Assembly: GCA_037074765.1 (NCBI GenBank)
Contig: JBAMDO010000041.1
Coordinates: 124,001 to 188,000 of the forward strand
Direction of reading: 5' to 3'
DNA: 64,000 nucleotides
From: Mansonella perstans
Lineage: Eukaryota > Nematoda > Chromadorea > Rhabditida > Onchocercidae
How positions within the stretch are numbered: the stretch's first letter is position 1; each line of letters begins with the position of its first letter. Below the pieces are notes generated by a model. It did no database searches. It saw nothing but the letters and a program-made list of their open reading frames with translations, and was not told the DNA's origin. Both the position numbers and the translations under genes were made by a program. Positions 13,719-60,766 of this stretch are shown piece by piece.

Positions 13719-13786
13719 CAAAGTCCAAACTTGCATAACTTGTATTTATTCCTAAAGTCCAAACTTGTGTAATTTGCATTTACTCC
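13719..13786 (+). repeat. Imperfect 34-bp tandem duplication
   Basis: The block AAAGTCCAAACTTGCATAAC (and on) at 13719-13752 is followed directly by a diverged copy AAAGTCCAAACTTGTGTAAT at 13753-13786. No coding role is seen. Confidence 0.75.
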
Positions 13787-15144
13787 CAAACTGTATCACT
13801 GCAGAAAAAAAATGACAACCCACGATGTGAATGACTGTATGATAATTCACTGATGTATGATAATTGACTTTATGAATGATTTGTTTTCTAAAATATATTT
13901 TATGACGTGAGTGATGAAAGTTATCAGATGAATATTAGAATGTTTGCGAATTCCAGTGGTTGAGAGAATCTTCTTAGACTTATCATTTCGCAGAATTTAT
14001 TTAGATTCCATTGTCATTTGATGAAAAAAAATTCTAAAAACGCTGGATTCATTTATTGAATGCAGCTTCGATTATTTCATATCATCAGAATATTAAGAAA
14101 AGAAATTTTCAAAATGAACTTAGTTCCGTTCGTTAAAAGTCTTTGAATTTTAATTAGAAATAGAAAATGAATGAAAAAGATTAAGACAATAGCCATTCTA
14201 CAAAAACTGGAAGCAAATTGTGATAGAACAAGTTGAAAGCAGAGTTGATATAATGATCATTCGAATTGGACAACTGATCAACAGTTATGAAGAACATTAG
14301 GAAAATTGCAGTTTTCATTGTAATTTAAGGAAATAATTTTATCAACTGATCGTAGGTTACTCCTGTTATTTATTCAATTATCATTCCATCATATTTGCAA
14401 TTTACCATAAAAAATAATAAGATCTAAAACAAGTGGTCGTTAGGCACCAAATGGAAAAGGTAATCATTGTAATTAATCATTTGGTTTGGTCCATTTATTT
14501 GGTTTTTTTTTAAAAAGATTTCCTTCGCTATTTGTTTATTTATTATTGAAATTGAAGTGCAGTCAATATTAAAACAAGAGAGATAAATTGGAGAAATTTT
14601 TTGTGAACTATTTACTATTCGCTATTAAACAACCTGTCACTTCTCACTCTAAGCCACTCCCCGAACACCCAATATCGATTCGAACGAGGATTATCACATT
14701 ACTTTTCAAAGCGCAGCTTTTATTCGTTTTAATTTCATCATAATTATCGCATAAAAATGTCAATGGCAGTTACTATTATTATCGATATATTTATCATTGT
14801 CACTATCAATATCAGTATTTATATTCAACGTCATTAAGTGCCCAGATTTGATTACGAACAATTATCGCAATTTAAAGCAAATTGTCCACCGATTAATTTT
14901 AAATATTTCCGAAATCCAAAATTGATGCCTAGAACAGAGCAAATAAACTTCTGCCGAAAATCATTGCTTTTCGTAAAAGTACTATACATTCCTTAACAGA
15001 AAATAGATAAAATGTGTAATCTAAATATCAAGCTTTAAATTGCTAAAATCTATTGAATTATTGATTTGTGATTTCATGTTTAAGTTTCAATTCCTTTTCT
15101 TTTCTGAAAAGAATTTGCAGACAAAATAGTAAAATTCTAATGGT

Positions 15145-15213
15145 ATGGCGATGAAAGATAAAGGAAAACGTAATTCATTCAAGGAAGCTGATTGCTACCT
15201 GCAGAAAGCACAG
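15145..15213 (+). CDS. Candidate 5' coding exon (possibly of the DLC-type gene)
   Basis: ATG-started frame MAMKDKGKRNSFKEADCYLQ then KAQ, ending at CAG|GTACAC, a reasonable donor. It is hydrophilic and coding-like, and ends in phase 0. It would join the downstream exon at 19204 only if that exon used a slightly later acceptor (TAGACAG, ending 19209), which also leaves the frame open. Transcript evidence is needed; otherwise it may be chance. Confidence 0.2.
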
Positions 15214-16683
15214 GTACACATTGCTTTCATCTCTTCCTTTCTTCAATTTTCACTTAAACAAATCTTCTATCTGAATTTATTGCAACGGATGAATAAACTT
15301 GCATTGGACGCGGTATTTTTAGCACAAAACATTTCATTTTTATAAAAATTTGAAAAATGATCAACTGTTAGCTATCAATGTAAAACGAAACGTTGATGGA
15401 CGCAGAACAGGGAGTGAGAGAAAGGTAAAGAAAGGGCGGAAGTGTGAGGTGAACGACGTGGCGCAAAAAATCTGCCATTTTTGATAAACGAAATCAGCAA
15501 AATTCTCATCACTTTTATTCTTAGTGCTAAATTTTACGCTAATCTATATGTGTATCTATATATGTTTATCTATCTCTGTGTCTGTATTTGAGATTCCAAA
15601 CAGTTTTCTGTGTGAATCTGTTGTATAGCGGACGCAGAAGCAACTGTATTTGTACATATATAGTGTTAACCTTTCTTATCGTTGATATGTATTTCTCATA
15701 CCCGAAAGAATTTACCAGAAGTTGAACAACCGACAAGAGATTTCGAAGGAAAAAAAAATGTCAAAAGGCTTAGCGATCTGTTAAATTATTTTGGTGATTT
15801 AATAATCCAAGTATGAAGTCGCACAGTCCAGTTCGAAACATGGCTACAAGACCGGATCGCGCTGTTCTAGTTCCATGAATATCAGATTTTATTCTCTGGT
15901 GGATCTTGCAATTCTAGTGAATAACTTTAGCAGATTGGTCAAAAATGTACCATTGGAAAAAAATCCTCGTTTTATACTTCTGATAATCCAAGCTGAATGC
16001 ACTTACAAGGCTTGATGATATAGAAACGTCATTACTTCAATTCAGAAGCTTTTAAATTTTGAACTGCTTGCGAACTTTTTGATGTATTATATGGACTTGG
16101 TGCTGTTTGTAACAATTTATAAAGAAAAACTCTTTCCGAAAAATCATTGTTAACTTTAAAATCTCGAGAATTAATAGAAGTAAATCGATTATTCCGGTAA
16201 CAGCGGCTTGTTCAGGACTTTATTCTTTTGTCCTTTTTTGGAATGAGGGCAAATTTTACTTTCCGATATTATTTAATATTGACTGTATTTGACGATGTGC
16301 AACTCCTATTATCTTCAAGTTAATTGATCATAAAGGAAACTACATTTTCATAAATAATAAATGAACAATTTTTCACAACATATTCAGAAAGTCAACTTCC
16401 GTGATTCGTCATCTTTGAACTTTCAAGTATCAATGTCATTTGTCATCACATCAGTTAAAGATTTCATTTTCGTTCTTTTTTTAAAAAAAAACAATAAATA
16501 ATTTTTATTTATCAATCGATCAGTTAATTTGATTTAGTTTTTTTGTGAATGAAACGCTTTTGACCTCTTTAATGTCATCTAACATCAACAGCTGTTTCGA
16601 TGGTTTACAATACATAGCATTATTATTTTCATTTTGTTGGAGGCATTTCTGATCGAAAGTGTCACATCATACACAGTATTTCC

Positions 16684-16932
16684 TTATCGTAACAAATTTG
16701 GTGGCATGTTTGCTTGATGTCTAAGCATTGGTATATGTCTCCGCAAGACTGGTTTGGCATCATTTGAACCATTCCATTCCAATCCCAACTGGCACTGATC
16801 GAAAGCAAAATGAACTGCATGTCTTCCACATGCAAATAAGCTTTTTGTTGTTCGTTGTTCATTGAAATTATTCCGCACCGACAATTTATTCTTATTTTTT
16901 GCTTTCTTCTTTTCTGGTGAAATTTCCTCCAA
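16684..16932 (-). CDS. Possible minus-strand ORF, 82 codons
   Basis: Starts with ATG at 16930-16932 (MEEISPEKKKAKNKNKLS) and continues through a less AT-rich stretch reading ACGRHAVHFAFDQCQLGLEW. A second minus-strand frame over the same bases (16662-16862) is also open and Cys-rich, so the true frame, if any, is unclear. No family recognised. Confidence 0.2.
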   Translation of the reverse strand: MEEISPEKKKAKNKNKLSVRNNFNEQRTTKSLFACGRHAVHFAFDQCQLGLEWNGSNDAKPVLRRHIPMLRHQANMPPNLLR

Positions 16933-19203
16933 AGTGTTGTAGAAAAAATTATACTACGCCCTATTGACCCTCTATAGATCAGGTTATTTTACTCAACATG
17001 TTGACATTTCCAACGACGCTGTTTGTATGAGAAGAAGGTTGCAAAAAATTAGTTAAAGCAATCATTTAAACCTTGTTCATCGTTTCTTGACAATACTTTT
17101 TTAACTATTTATAAGAAATGTTTGCGTTGAAATAGAAAAAAAGTTGACAATCTCTTCTTTCATTAAGATGACCTTTCACAATTTGCAAGAATTCCATTAA
17201 TCTTATATGCTTTGTTTACTTTTACATTTTATAATAGCAAGTCTTGAGCAATGGATACATGATAGAATCAGTTTTCAAGCATTCTCTGTTTTGATAGTTT
17301 ATTTTATCATAAAAAAGACCCTTAATTGAAAATAAATAACTTTCCGACTAATATTTTTTGAGATTTAATTAATTTAACTTAACTTAATTTTCAAATTTAA
17401 TCATTTATTTGCAATTCTCAAAATGAGTACCCTTGTTAAGTAAATTCAATTTAAAAAGAACTTTGGTTCAAATCAAATTTAAAAGAGCAACACTGAAGTT
17501 TCCAAAATGAGCTGGTGATGAGCTACCCTTTCGTTTTTTCGTCCACTCAGTGGCATCATATTTTTCGTTTTTAAGGTTTGTCAATTAAAAATCAGTTTGT
17601 CTTCAGAATGCCATATCGCGAAGTCTTCACGAACTTGCCTCAATAACTGATAAAAACAACAAAGGACAGAACAAATTTGTAAAACGGTTTGGTTTTTTTT
17701 CGATTTATAAATTAAATTCATTAAAGTAAACATGTTCAGTTACGACCCAGAAAAACTTTTTTGAATTTTGAAAAGAATATAGCTCCAATTAGTTTTGTCA
17801 ATTTGCATTGTACGAGATATTGGAAGAGTAAATTCAGGGGAATGCATATTAAACGTTTATCTGGAGAGGAATTTCTGAACGAGATTATCAAAGGGAATCT
17901 TGGAAGTAAAGTCACAGTGGGTAATCTTCTTTGATTGGAGGATATAATGGTATTAGTGGTAAAATGGGTGAAGAGTTAACCAATTTAACTAAGAAATAAC
18001 TTAGTTGCCTTAGTTAGACCATTTGTCAATCACTTTCCTTTGTGGATTTAAGGCACTTCATCTAATTTATGCTCCTCTCCTTCATTTCATATATTGGATA
18101 CTGCCTGTCCATTCCATCTTTGGTAATTGTCGACTTGGAATGTTTTTATGCCTCAGGGGATTTGGTCAAAATTTGTGCGATTCTCAGGCCAAAGATTTCC
18201 AAAGATTTTCCACAACTTCCAAATATTTGATGTGAGAGAAGCTAGTCGAATTAATGTCATTTTTTGCTTAACCGAAATATGATCAGTTATGCAGAAATTT
18301 CTTTTCAGAGTTTTTCAGAGCTTTTTTTACCTTTTTTTCTCAATTTTTTTTTAATTTGAAAATTTAAAATGGCTAATTTTCTTAAAGGAAACAGTTTTAC
18401 TTTTTAAAGAATCGCTTCAGTGCCTGTAAGACTTGCAAATGGTTCTAAACATATCGCTTCTAATTTTCTCATTCAATCCAAATCTAAAAACAAATAAAAT
18501 TGATAGAGAATTTTATACTGCACGCTTGAGTATTCAACCTTCTGCAAACTTTCTTGCACTTTTTCGCAGTAGGTTAATGTGTGTAGATATAATAGGAGTG
18601 AGTGAAGAAGCAGGGCAAGCGAAAAGAGAAGAGGGAAATGGGCGGACGATATAAAAAGGCCCTCTCATTTGCAGATTATATTCAATACTATATTCAATAT
18701 TTATATTCAATATTTCAAATTCAATACTACGGACAGAATACTTATTAATTACAAAAGGAGTACTAACTAAGGACCACCAAAGTGCACTGTGCTGCAATTA
18801 ATCAAATATAAGCTGTTTTGTTCATACCATTTTGCAAGAACTTTGCAACAAGTGATGGATGAACATACTATGAAATAATAAATGGTTTTGCAAAACATAT
18901 TGAAAGTAACCAGATGATTTATATTTCCTTGCATATTTTCATTTCGAAGCTATTTCCGCCAGGCGCCTTTTTCCCTCATTTGCAAAACTTAATTGAAATA
19001 TAAAAGTCACATAAAGTTTCAACAATTTCTTCAAGAAAAAGCGCTCAAATTATCCTTTTTAAAGCAGAAATAAAGCAAAGTTAGATAAGAGGAAGTAATA
19101 ATGAATGATGTTCCTGTCGCCATTGATAAATTCAATTGATAAGTTTCTGTCTGCTGTGTAATCCATCCGTTCCGTCCCACGTATACCACGTAGATAATTT
19201 TAG

Positions 19204-54067
<34,864 letters not shown>

Positions 54068-54794
54068 TCCATAATTTCATCACGCTTCCTTCACTAAATC
54101 CCTCTGTTGATTTATTCCTGTTAATGCCGTCTTATTATAAGGATCTGATCAGTAAATGGCACTTAGTTTTGCAGTTTTTTTAATATATTCTTTTCAAATT
54201 TATTGCTGTCTTGTTAATTGGAAATTATTCACTTATAAATGTTTATTTTCGCTTTCACTGTCGTATGAAATTTGTTCTAACGAAAGTTGCTAACGATCGG
54301 TTCAATTTCCAATGTTAAATTAATTATCGCTGTCAATAGTGTTGAAATGCTGCTAAAATAATTGTAATCCTGTTTTATATAAAATTTTTTCACGACATAT
54401 TCCTTTGTCGATTTGATGGCACTAAATGCGTATTCATGAGCTGTAGACCTCTCAAAAACAGTTTCATGAGAATTTCCGCATTCCTCATCCACTCTCACCC
54501 GCTCACAACATTGGATTTTGTTTTGTCGAAAACTGTGTTTGTCTTTTTTTTTCAATAATATGTTTATGCTGAAATCGCTTTATTTTGCTCTTCCCACTTA
54601 CCACTACTTCTTTTGTTTCTTCACTTATGATTGTAACAAGCTGCCATGTTGTGTCGAAAGAAAATTGATAGATGTATCCTAAGTATCGCTGTTATTGGAC
54701 AACTTATTCTTTCTGGAATTAGATGAAGAAATTGCACTCATTTTATAAACACTGAGCCTTTTATCTTGAAATTAATTTCCTATCTGTCAGGTGG

Positions 54795-55464
54795 TTTGTC
54801 AACTTGAGGGAATGCATATGAAACAAAGAAGAAAGTCAGGAGGGATATTTTGCTTTTCGATATCCGAAGGAAATGACCGACACAGAAGTCAAGGTTCATA
54901 CATATTTAATCAGAATCTAGAGATCTATCCAGATGTTAGAAACATCTGTTGTTATCACATGCTGGTGATATGAACTCAATTCATCATTATTAAGGGACGA
55001 GTAAATCTGAGTTCTGTTTCTATTTTCTGCCTTTTGGATTTACGAGCTCCAGTTAATCGACAACTTTAATATGATATCCTGTGGATCTTAGAAATTTTAA
55101 TTTTTTAAAAACCACTGAACATTTGTTCATTCCTTTGTCGCGGTGAAATATATTTGTATTAAAATAAGTTACAATTGTTGTGGACATTAGAAAGTTTCTT
55201 TTTTGGTTATGATTCCTTCATCATGATTTCGGTATTGACTTGTTTGTCAACTTGCGGCCATCTTTAGGGAATATATATGTAAGGAAGAAAAAATTAGCAG
55301 GATAAATTCTGTTTTTTAATATCCTAAAGAAATGACCGACACAGAAGTCAAGGTCACACATATTCAACTAGAATTTAGACATCCACCTAGATGTTAGAAA
55401 CATTTGTTGTTATTGCATGCTTATGATGTAAAGTCGATCCATCATTATTAAGGTGCGAGTAAAT
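54795..55464 (+). repeat. Diverged direct duplication, two copies of about 215 bp
   Basis: Copy A (54795-55006) and copy B (55243-55464) share many blocks in the same order: TTTGTCAACTTG, AAATGACCGACACAGAAGTC followed by AAGGT, AGATGTTAGAAACAT, TTGTTAT, and CATCATTATTAAGG followed by GAGTAAAT. Copy B includes the last few codons and stop of the minus-strand beta-propeller gene (stop at 55448-55450), so copy A carries a detached copy of that gene's 3' end. Confidence 0.85.
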
Positions 55465-57562
55465 GGGATGGTATGCCAAGGGAATGTATTTGTTCCCAAT
55501 TCAGGTTCCTCCAAGTCGGAAAGTAAGTAATCAAAGCACGAAAGCTTTGCTTGAGCAGCGTTTCTGGATTTCTGGAAAGCAATAGGAAAGAGTCAACTTG
55601 TGCTTGATTAACCATCTGTAGCACTTTTTTTCGAAGCATGACAACGGTACCGCTGTAAGTGACATCCAATGTTAGCTCATCAAATGTACATTCAGGAAGC
55701 CAATCCAAACGATACCATGTAAATGTTTGCATTTTCACAATACATATCTGCAACGAAATTTCTGAGTTTATCGCTGTCAAAATTGCTATCATTTATTTAA
55801 TATATAAAGCCGGGAAAAGCTTAATTAATTCAAAATGAAGCCGGGAAGAACCCTAAATACATGATATTAACCGATTATTGAAAACAAGACTTTTCTCTCG
55901 ACCGTTCAGGACAACTGTATTTATTCTGAGAGATTTAATAGAATCCTTAAGGAGATCGACAAATTCTATTTTAACTAGTCTGTGGATTGTCTTTTCAGCA
56001 TAAATTCTATCCATTTCATTCCGGTAAGCTCCAGGTATTCAGTAACAGCAAACAAAAAAATAGTTGAAAGAAATGCCAAAATTCTCGGATTTTTTTTGTC
56101 AGTGGAAGTTCTGAATGGTGCTATTAATGTAATAATAAATAGCTTCTTGGTAGATTACAAAAGAGTTATTTTTATTTTAGCAGTAATGAAATTAATGTAG
56201 AAAATGAAAAAAGGAATAGCGCTTCTGAAAAGTTACAAACGCTTTATATTATTTTCCGATATCTTGAATCCAAGATGCTGATCTATCAATAATAACAAAC
56301 CTTCTGCTAATAAAGTTACAATCAACAGCCAAGACTGAATGGAAAAAGAGATTTTAAGATGTTCAAAACGAGATTAAAAATGAGTATAAGCAAAGAAAAA
56401 AACCTAAGATTGCCTAAGATTCGGGACAGTCCTTCAAGATTCAAGGCATCTGTCATTGAAACTTGTCCAATCACTTATCCACTTCTTTTCAAATATCTCA
56501 AATTCGAAGTGAATATCATGGAAAATTAATGCACTTATGAATGCGAACAAGTTCCATGAAAGTAAACGATAAACACGCAAGCACCTCACAACGAGCATTA
56601 TTCTGATTAATGCTAGCGTAGGGGTCCACAAACTCTGCTATTATCCACAGCCATCCGTCTCGTCCCACGTGCTTCACGCGTCTGATAAGTGTAGTAGGAT
56701 TTGCCACTTGCTGAGATACTGCATCTTGTGGTGGATCTTGTTCCATTTGTCGTTGTTGTTGACGAACGGTTGGTAAACTGTTACCAATAATTCCTGTTCC
56801 TTTTGTACATACAGTCTCCAATTCACCGGTATGCAAATTAGCCCGAACTAAACGGCCTGTTAAATACTTTATTTCCGCATGGGTTGACACTGCTGAGGCA
56901 TTTTCAAATAAATACATATAGTTACCGTCAACCCAGGGTTGACCACAAAAGCGAAGGCCAGATACATGTGTTGTGAGAAAGACAGACCGCACTGGTGTAT
57001 CTAAACCAATTTGGGCTATGTAGAAATTTCGGACTTGATCATGGTGAGACATGAAAATGATGCCTCGTTCAGGAGAGGCTCTTGCAGAACTCCAGAAATG
57101 TGAGTTATTGTTTCGTTGATAAAAGAGAGTTTTCCGAATTCGGATGAGTTCCAGCGAGTGATCAAATCGAACTGCATAGACATGAAAGCAACCGGAATTG
57201 CAGCACACTAATATTCCTTCAAAAGAATCAATTTCATACAGATGTTTCATCTGCAAAGAAGGTGGAAAATTGATAACGGAATAGCGTCGTGCGACTCCGC
57301 GATGTAAATCCCATACGAAGAGTTGAGACTGCAATTCTGTAGGAACTTCGCCGATCACGTATACATATCGTGCGTCTGCGCTTACCGAATAATGATAACT
57401 TATGCTTGGATAAACCAAATCCTCCTTCGTCTCGTCTGCTAATGGAAAAATTTTCCGCGGTATGCAACGAATAATTCCATCATTTTGCTTATTTCCGCTT
57501 TTTCCAACTCCGTCATTGTTGGCGGGACTATAAGCGTTGCTGTTCAATGTGGAGTCAATCAT
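55448..57562 (-). CDS. Nematode beta-propeller-like protein, function unknown
   Basis: Two exons on the minus strand: 57562-56585 (326 codons, from ATG) and 55747-55448 (99 codons plus TAA), joined in phase 0 across an 837-bp intron (GTGCTT donor, TTGCAG acceptor); about 425 residues. After a Ser/Asn-rich N-terminus come repeated beta-strand units with loosely kelch/WD-like pieces: YSVSADARYVYVIGEV, QSQLFVWDLHRGVARRY, YLFENASAV and GRLVRANLHTGELETV. A Gln-rich insert (RQQQRQMEQDPPQD) lies near residue 270. The C-terminus is helical (LLLSRNPETLLKQSFRALIT). There is no signal peptide or membrane segment. I infer a cytoplasmic propeller; substrate or partner unknown. It converges with the DLC-type gene and its start faces the membrane-protein gene at 58353. 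Confidence 0.75.
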
Positions 57563-58352
57563 TGCGTTTAGGTTCGAATACTAATTTGTTTCCCTGCTAG
57601 TTGCTCTGAAGATCAGCAGCTTATTCAGTATATTTATGGCAGATCTTTGAAACGAATTTTTACTAGAATTGGAAAATCGTTAAAATGAATTTATTAATCT
57701 ATATCAATCAGATGATATATTGTTCATAAATAAAGCTCACTTTAGATGCAAACATGCTATTAATATTTTTTATACAAACAAAAAACTTTTAAAATTTGCA
57801 AATCTCCGCTATAATAATCTTTATACACATTTTGAAAACAGTCCGCAGTGATTTTTAGAGTTTTGACATAAACAACTCCGAAAATTTTTCATGCCAGCAA
57901 TGATGTTCGTAAATAACTTACTATTTGTGTAAGTTGATTGAACTTGCATTCATTGCTTGGAATTCAATAGAACACGGCCACTTTATGTACCGGTTGTAAT
58001 AAGTTAAAATGATTCAGTAAATTCTGTGACTGTTCTTTCATAATTTATCTTTTCGGTAAAACAAAAGAAACTAAAAATGCAATTTTCAAGAAAAAATTTT
58101 GTTCACTATTTAAGGAGACTCTTTCATAGCAACAATTCATTTTAGCTTATTTACTTTATCCCTTACAGTTGCACATTAGGTAGGCTGTTTAACCTTTGTG
58201 ATTAGAATCTTTTTACTGATCCCTCATTAATATAAAATAAGCAAGCTGTACGATTTGCATCGATCGACAATAATAATCTATTTTCTTCAGTTTTCTTTTA
58301 GTGTTCTGAATTTTCTGGCTTATCTATGAAAATTTTTTCTTAAAGTTGGATT
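57563..58352. other. Divergent intergenic region (shared promoter region)
   Basis: About 790 bp separate the start codons of the minus-strand beta-propeller gene and the plus-strand membrane-protein gene. The sequence is AT-rich with no recognised element. By position it must contain both promoters, but no specific site could be called. Confidence 0.4.
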
Positions 58353-59797
58353 ATGGATCAGATGGATACTATCGAAAATGGACTCCTATTAGCAACAACT
58401 ATTATTGGTGGCATGATGAGCATTGCATTTGCTTACATTATTAACTGCGCCAAAGGGCAAAGCGCTAGAAACAAAAAAGGTTTAATAAACAGCTACTAAG
58501 ATTTTCAAAATCTAATTATAAAGTGAATTTAGTATTGAAGAAAAAATGGTTATCAAATGAACCCCAAAATCAGCGATTTCCCTGCAACAATATAGTTAAA
58601 ACATACCAGTTCCCACGACGTCATGGATGTCTAATTTTGAGTTGGAACAATTCAGACCAAAGAAAGAACACTTCAGAGGCGAAGGTTTTCTGATTGACCA
58701 TTGCTTTTTCAAATTATCATTAATCGGTTCATATATTCTGATTTTATGTACGAGTCGTAGCACATTTATCATTTCTTTCTATGAAAATAATTATTTTTAT
58801 TATTATTATTATCATTATCATTATTAATAGTGCTATTATAAACAACATATTTGGACCAAACAAGCTTCTAGAGCCCACTATATTTTTTCTTAATCAAATT
58901 TGCCGCAGAGAAGTTTTGTTCTAGTTCTAAAACTTATCAGAGAATCAAAGATCTTTAAAATCGCCAACTTGAAGTTTTTATTAATTCCTTTCTTATAATT
59001 AATAGTTATCACATAATTATCCGCAGGAAACGGTCGGAATTGCTGATGATTCGCATAAAACGACCGAATTATCATCCACTTCCACTTATGTCACGGATAT
59101 TAATGGTAATTTAAAATTACTAAAGATAAACAAATGCTTATTTTCTGTTCAGAATAAGTGACAAAATGGAAACTTAAACTTTCGGAGGTCATGACGAAAA
59201 TTCATTTTGCGCATACTATTCTGGAAAGAGCAAAACTTATGCTCATCTATAACAACCACCAGGTAAAATAAATGATATGTAAAATATTTTTCCTGAAATA
59301 TGAAAAAACGCTAACAACCATAAGTTAACAAAAATTTCCATATGCTTTCAGTGAACAACGATAAATTGGAGGAACAAACGGCAGTAGCGGAAATCGGCAC
59401 CACGAGTCAAATGACGGGCACTTTCACTTCTGTACAGTCACGTGGAGATCTGAATCATATGATGTTCAAGTCAAATAGCATCTCTGAAATAGCTACTGGC
59501 AACAAAGAATTACCAGATGGACTAGAATCAAACGCTGATAACAAATCAATTTTGAAGGAAAAAAGTTGGAACAGCGCACAGTGTTATCCACAGTACTGTC
59601 ATGATGAAAACCTTCAGATTCCTTTCAAACATGAAAAAAGTGATAAAAAAATGTTAGAAAAGTCCATGATTGAAGAATACAAATTGGTGGAATCAGTGAT
59701 AGAAATGGTACAGAAATACGAGGAGAAATCACGTGTGGAAAATGAACAGGATACATACAACTTTCAGAAAAACAAACAGACAGCACTGTCTATGTGA
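58353..59797 (+). CDS. Unrecognised single-pass membrane protein (pair member A)
   Basis: Four exons: 58353-58479, a 29-nt micro-exon 58656-58684, 59027-59105 and 59352-59797; about 226 residues. The frame is continuous only with the micro-exon (phase 1 in, phase 0 out; TTCAG acceptor, AAG|GT donor). Residues 1-9 are polar/acidic (MDQMDTIEN), about 10-32 form one membrane segment (GLLLATTIIGGMMSIAFAYI), then INCAKGQSARNKK, so N-out/C-in topology is expected. The remaining tail is hydrophilic, Ser/Thr- then Lys/Glu-rich (KLVESVIEMVQKYEEK suggests a helix), with no known domain. The Cys just inside the membrane could be acylated. A similar first exon recurs at 61785. Exon 4 is the most secure part, the micro-exon the least. 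Confidence 0.65.
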
Positions 59798-60247
59798 ATC
59801 AATGACTTACAATTAATTACATGATGTAATACAAATTGATCTAATAATGTAATACAAATTGATTTCGATCGTGATAAATCTTTCATCTTTCAACTCTTCG
59901 TTACATTTACTTTTAAAGATTTACTTACATTATTACTCAGCTATACACATTATATAAATATTGAAATTATCATTGTTTTTACTCGCATTTTTTTCTAAAA
60001 TTTTTTTAATATGTTACTTTGATACATCTTGAATGATCATTTGCTCGACTTCTTATTATTTTAATTTAGCAAAATCTGATTGACATTTTTGCATCAAACT
60101 GAACAAGCTTTCAAATCTTATTTAGCATAGTTTTTTTATTGAATCAAAATAAGGAGATGATCGAATGCATGAAAATATCGAAAAATTATGCAAAATGAAA
60201 TGTAGAGATAGGAAGAGAGATCTGCTGGTATCTTAAAGACGGCGACA

Positions 60248-60372
60248 TTATGATCCTGCATTGCTAGCTTGCCAATCAGGATTAATTTCGAGATCCGAAA
60301 AAATCAGAATTTTCGGTACGATACTTTCATCTTGGTTCTCATTAGAAAACCCAGGTCGAGAATCCGTATCTT
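60248..60372 (-). CDS. Possible terminal exon of a minus-strand gene
   Basis: Read on the minus strand, an acceptor AATTAG is followed by 40 open codons reading DTDSRPGFSNENQDESIVPK then ILIFSDLEINPDWQASNAGS and TAA. The hydrophilic, balanced composition is unlike random AT-rich frames. No upstream exon ending in phase 1 was identified, and no family is recognised. Confidence 0.25.
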
Positions 60373-60625
60373 CTAATTAAAGTTTGGAATGCCTGATGGA
60401 AATCCTCTATGAAGATTAGGAATTTTTTATTGTCTATATTTTTTTATTATTCATACAAAGCAAAATGTGGACTGTGATGAAATGAATGATCGCAAACTCA
60501 TCTGTAACACAGCAAAAAAAAAAAGTAAGTCGAGAATATTGGCATACCTAGAACAAATATTCCAAGGTTTTTTTCATTAAAAATGAAAAGAATAAGCTAC
60601 GTCATTAAAAGGAGTTCAACGTTAA

Positions 60626-60766
60626 GCCTGGGCAACTGTCGAAGATTTCCATGCATCCACATGCTTGAAAACTAAAAAGCTAGACCGAATGAATGGTACA
60701 AAGATAAGGGACAAGGCAGAGCTACTGTCTAAGTATTTCAACAGAACATTTGTTTGCATTAAATAA
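60626..60766 (+). mobile_element. Possible non-LTR retrotransposon (LINE) relic
   Basis: An open plus-strand block of 46 codons without a start reads KLDRMNGTKIRDKAELLSKY then FNRTFV and a stop. This resembles the linker between endonuclease and reverse transcriptase of CR1/RTE-like LINEs, where a D-x-EKAE-x-LN-x-YF-x-SVF motif precedes the polymerase. Neither the polymerase nor the endonuclease is present nearby, so if real it is a short dead fragment. Confidence 0.35.

Larger units (their letters stand above)
3827..19203. other. Long intergenic or 5' regulatory region without confident genes
   Basis: About 15 kb of AT-rich DNA between the GILT stop codon and the first secure exon of the DLC-type gene. 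I see only scattered weak ORFs, simple repeats and small tandem duplications, listed separately. Part of it may be the 5' untranslated exons, first intron and promoter of the large downstream gene, whose true start was not found. No tRNA, rRNA or intact transposon was recognised. Confidence 0.5.
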
